From: Planctomycetaceae bacterium
GTDB taxonomy: Bacteria > Planctomycetota > Planctomycetia > Planctomycetales > Planctomycetaceae
Reading direction: 5' to 3'
Assembly: GCA_020850695.1 (NCBI GenBank)
Contig: JADZEF010000121.1
Coordinates: 1-61,740 of the forward strand
DNA: 61,740 nucleotides
The translations under genes were made by a program, and so were the position numbers. Every line of letters begins with the position of its first letter. Position 1 is the first letter of the stretch. Under the pieces are notes generated by a model that was given only the letters and a program-made list of their open reading frames with translations, was not told the origin of the DNA and did no database searches. Below are positions 61,630 to 61,740 of the stretch, in pieces.

Positions 61630-61740
61630 TCAGCCGAAATGCAGCTGAGCCATCACATGGTCCACTTTCTGCGAATGTTCCGTGACTTGCGAGATGGCCC
61701 ACTCGAGGGTGGTCCGTATCGTTTCGCGCAGCATGGCTCG
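61630..61740 (-). CDS. 3' end of a gene cut by the window edge
   Basis: The last 36 codons of a minus-strand gene and its TGA stop. The frame stays open to the edge, most third bases are G or C, and the peptide (MLRETIRTTLEWAISQ then VTEHSQKVDHVMAQLHFG) is helical and protein-like with mixed charges. It is too short to name a family. Confidence 0.6.
   Translation of the reverse strand, partial: RAMLRETIRTTLEWAISQVTEHSQKVDHVMAQLHFG

Noticed and set aside
61493..61702. 69-codon minus-strand frame at the right end
   Set aside because: It overlaps the better-supported edge gene in another frame and has no protein character.

Overview
The window looks like a chromosomal stretch of a high-GC, free-living planctomycete (order Planctomycetales). 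This is inferred from gene content, not from a search. The markers are secreted DUF1501, DUF1080, DUF6807 and LamG-type proteins, PVC-type CxxCH haem proteins, a BBP7-type outer-membrane barrel with a Cys-rich head, a membrane Ser/Thr kinase with an outer lectin-like domain, many sulfatase-era type hydrolases of the sialidase and creatininase families, and mostly monocistronic genes separated by repeat-filled spacers. No plasmid, prophage or insertion sequence is visible; the only recombinase is a XerC-type host enzyme.

Layout. 1-9.4 kb: secreted DUF6807 protein, a BatA-like VWA membrane protein, an array of eight tRNA genes on the minus strand (3991-5062), a PQQ sugar dehydrogenase fused to three haem-c sites, and a LamG protein. 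9.4-16.2 kb: xerC with a small partner, a small conserved protein, a nitrilase-family amidase facing an amidinotransferase-family hydrolase, a membrane protein, a tandem-CBS protein and a DUF1501 protein. 16.5-20.5 kb: a 1084-residue surface protein joining a matrixin-like protease to two HbpS/GlcG-like haem-binding domains. 20.7-24.6 kb: a probable structured non-coding RNA ending in a strong terminator, then fliD and fliS. 24.7-34.5 kb: DUF1080 protein, two sialidase-like proteins, small secreted proteins, a thioredoxin lipoprotein, tRNA-Arg(CCT), the BBP7 barrel, a creatininase-family protein and a pseudouridine synthase. 34.6-36.3 kb: overlapping lipB-lipA. 36.8-44 kb: flagellar block flhA-flhF-flhG-small ORF-fliA. 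44.4-61.7 kb: trpS, an exported alpha-hydroxyacid oxidase, a PVC haem protein, DUF4392 protein, metallo-beta-lactamase fold protein, thiol lipoprotein plus Ser/Thr kinase operon, lysC with four ACT domains, a double U32 protein, a thioesterase, and the 3' end of one more gene at the edge.

The most striking non-genic signal is the density of palindromic intergenic repeats: at least five families (called A to E here, plus several smaller ones), roughly twenty-five copies in 62 kb. In families A and C the stem bases differ from copy to copy but stay complementary within a copy, so the hairpin itself appears to be conserved. Family B (about 230 bp) sits in three consecutive spacers of the flagellar block. 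Several long open frames extend upstream through such repeats, so many starts here were moved inwards to a start codon with a ribosome binding site. Other points of interest are a LipB homologue without the usual catalytic cysteine, a doubled-size FliD, odd tRNAs in the array, and a (GGAGTCA)n microsatellite directly in front of trpS.
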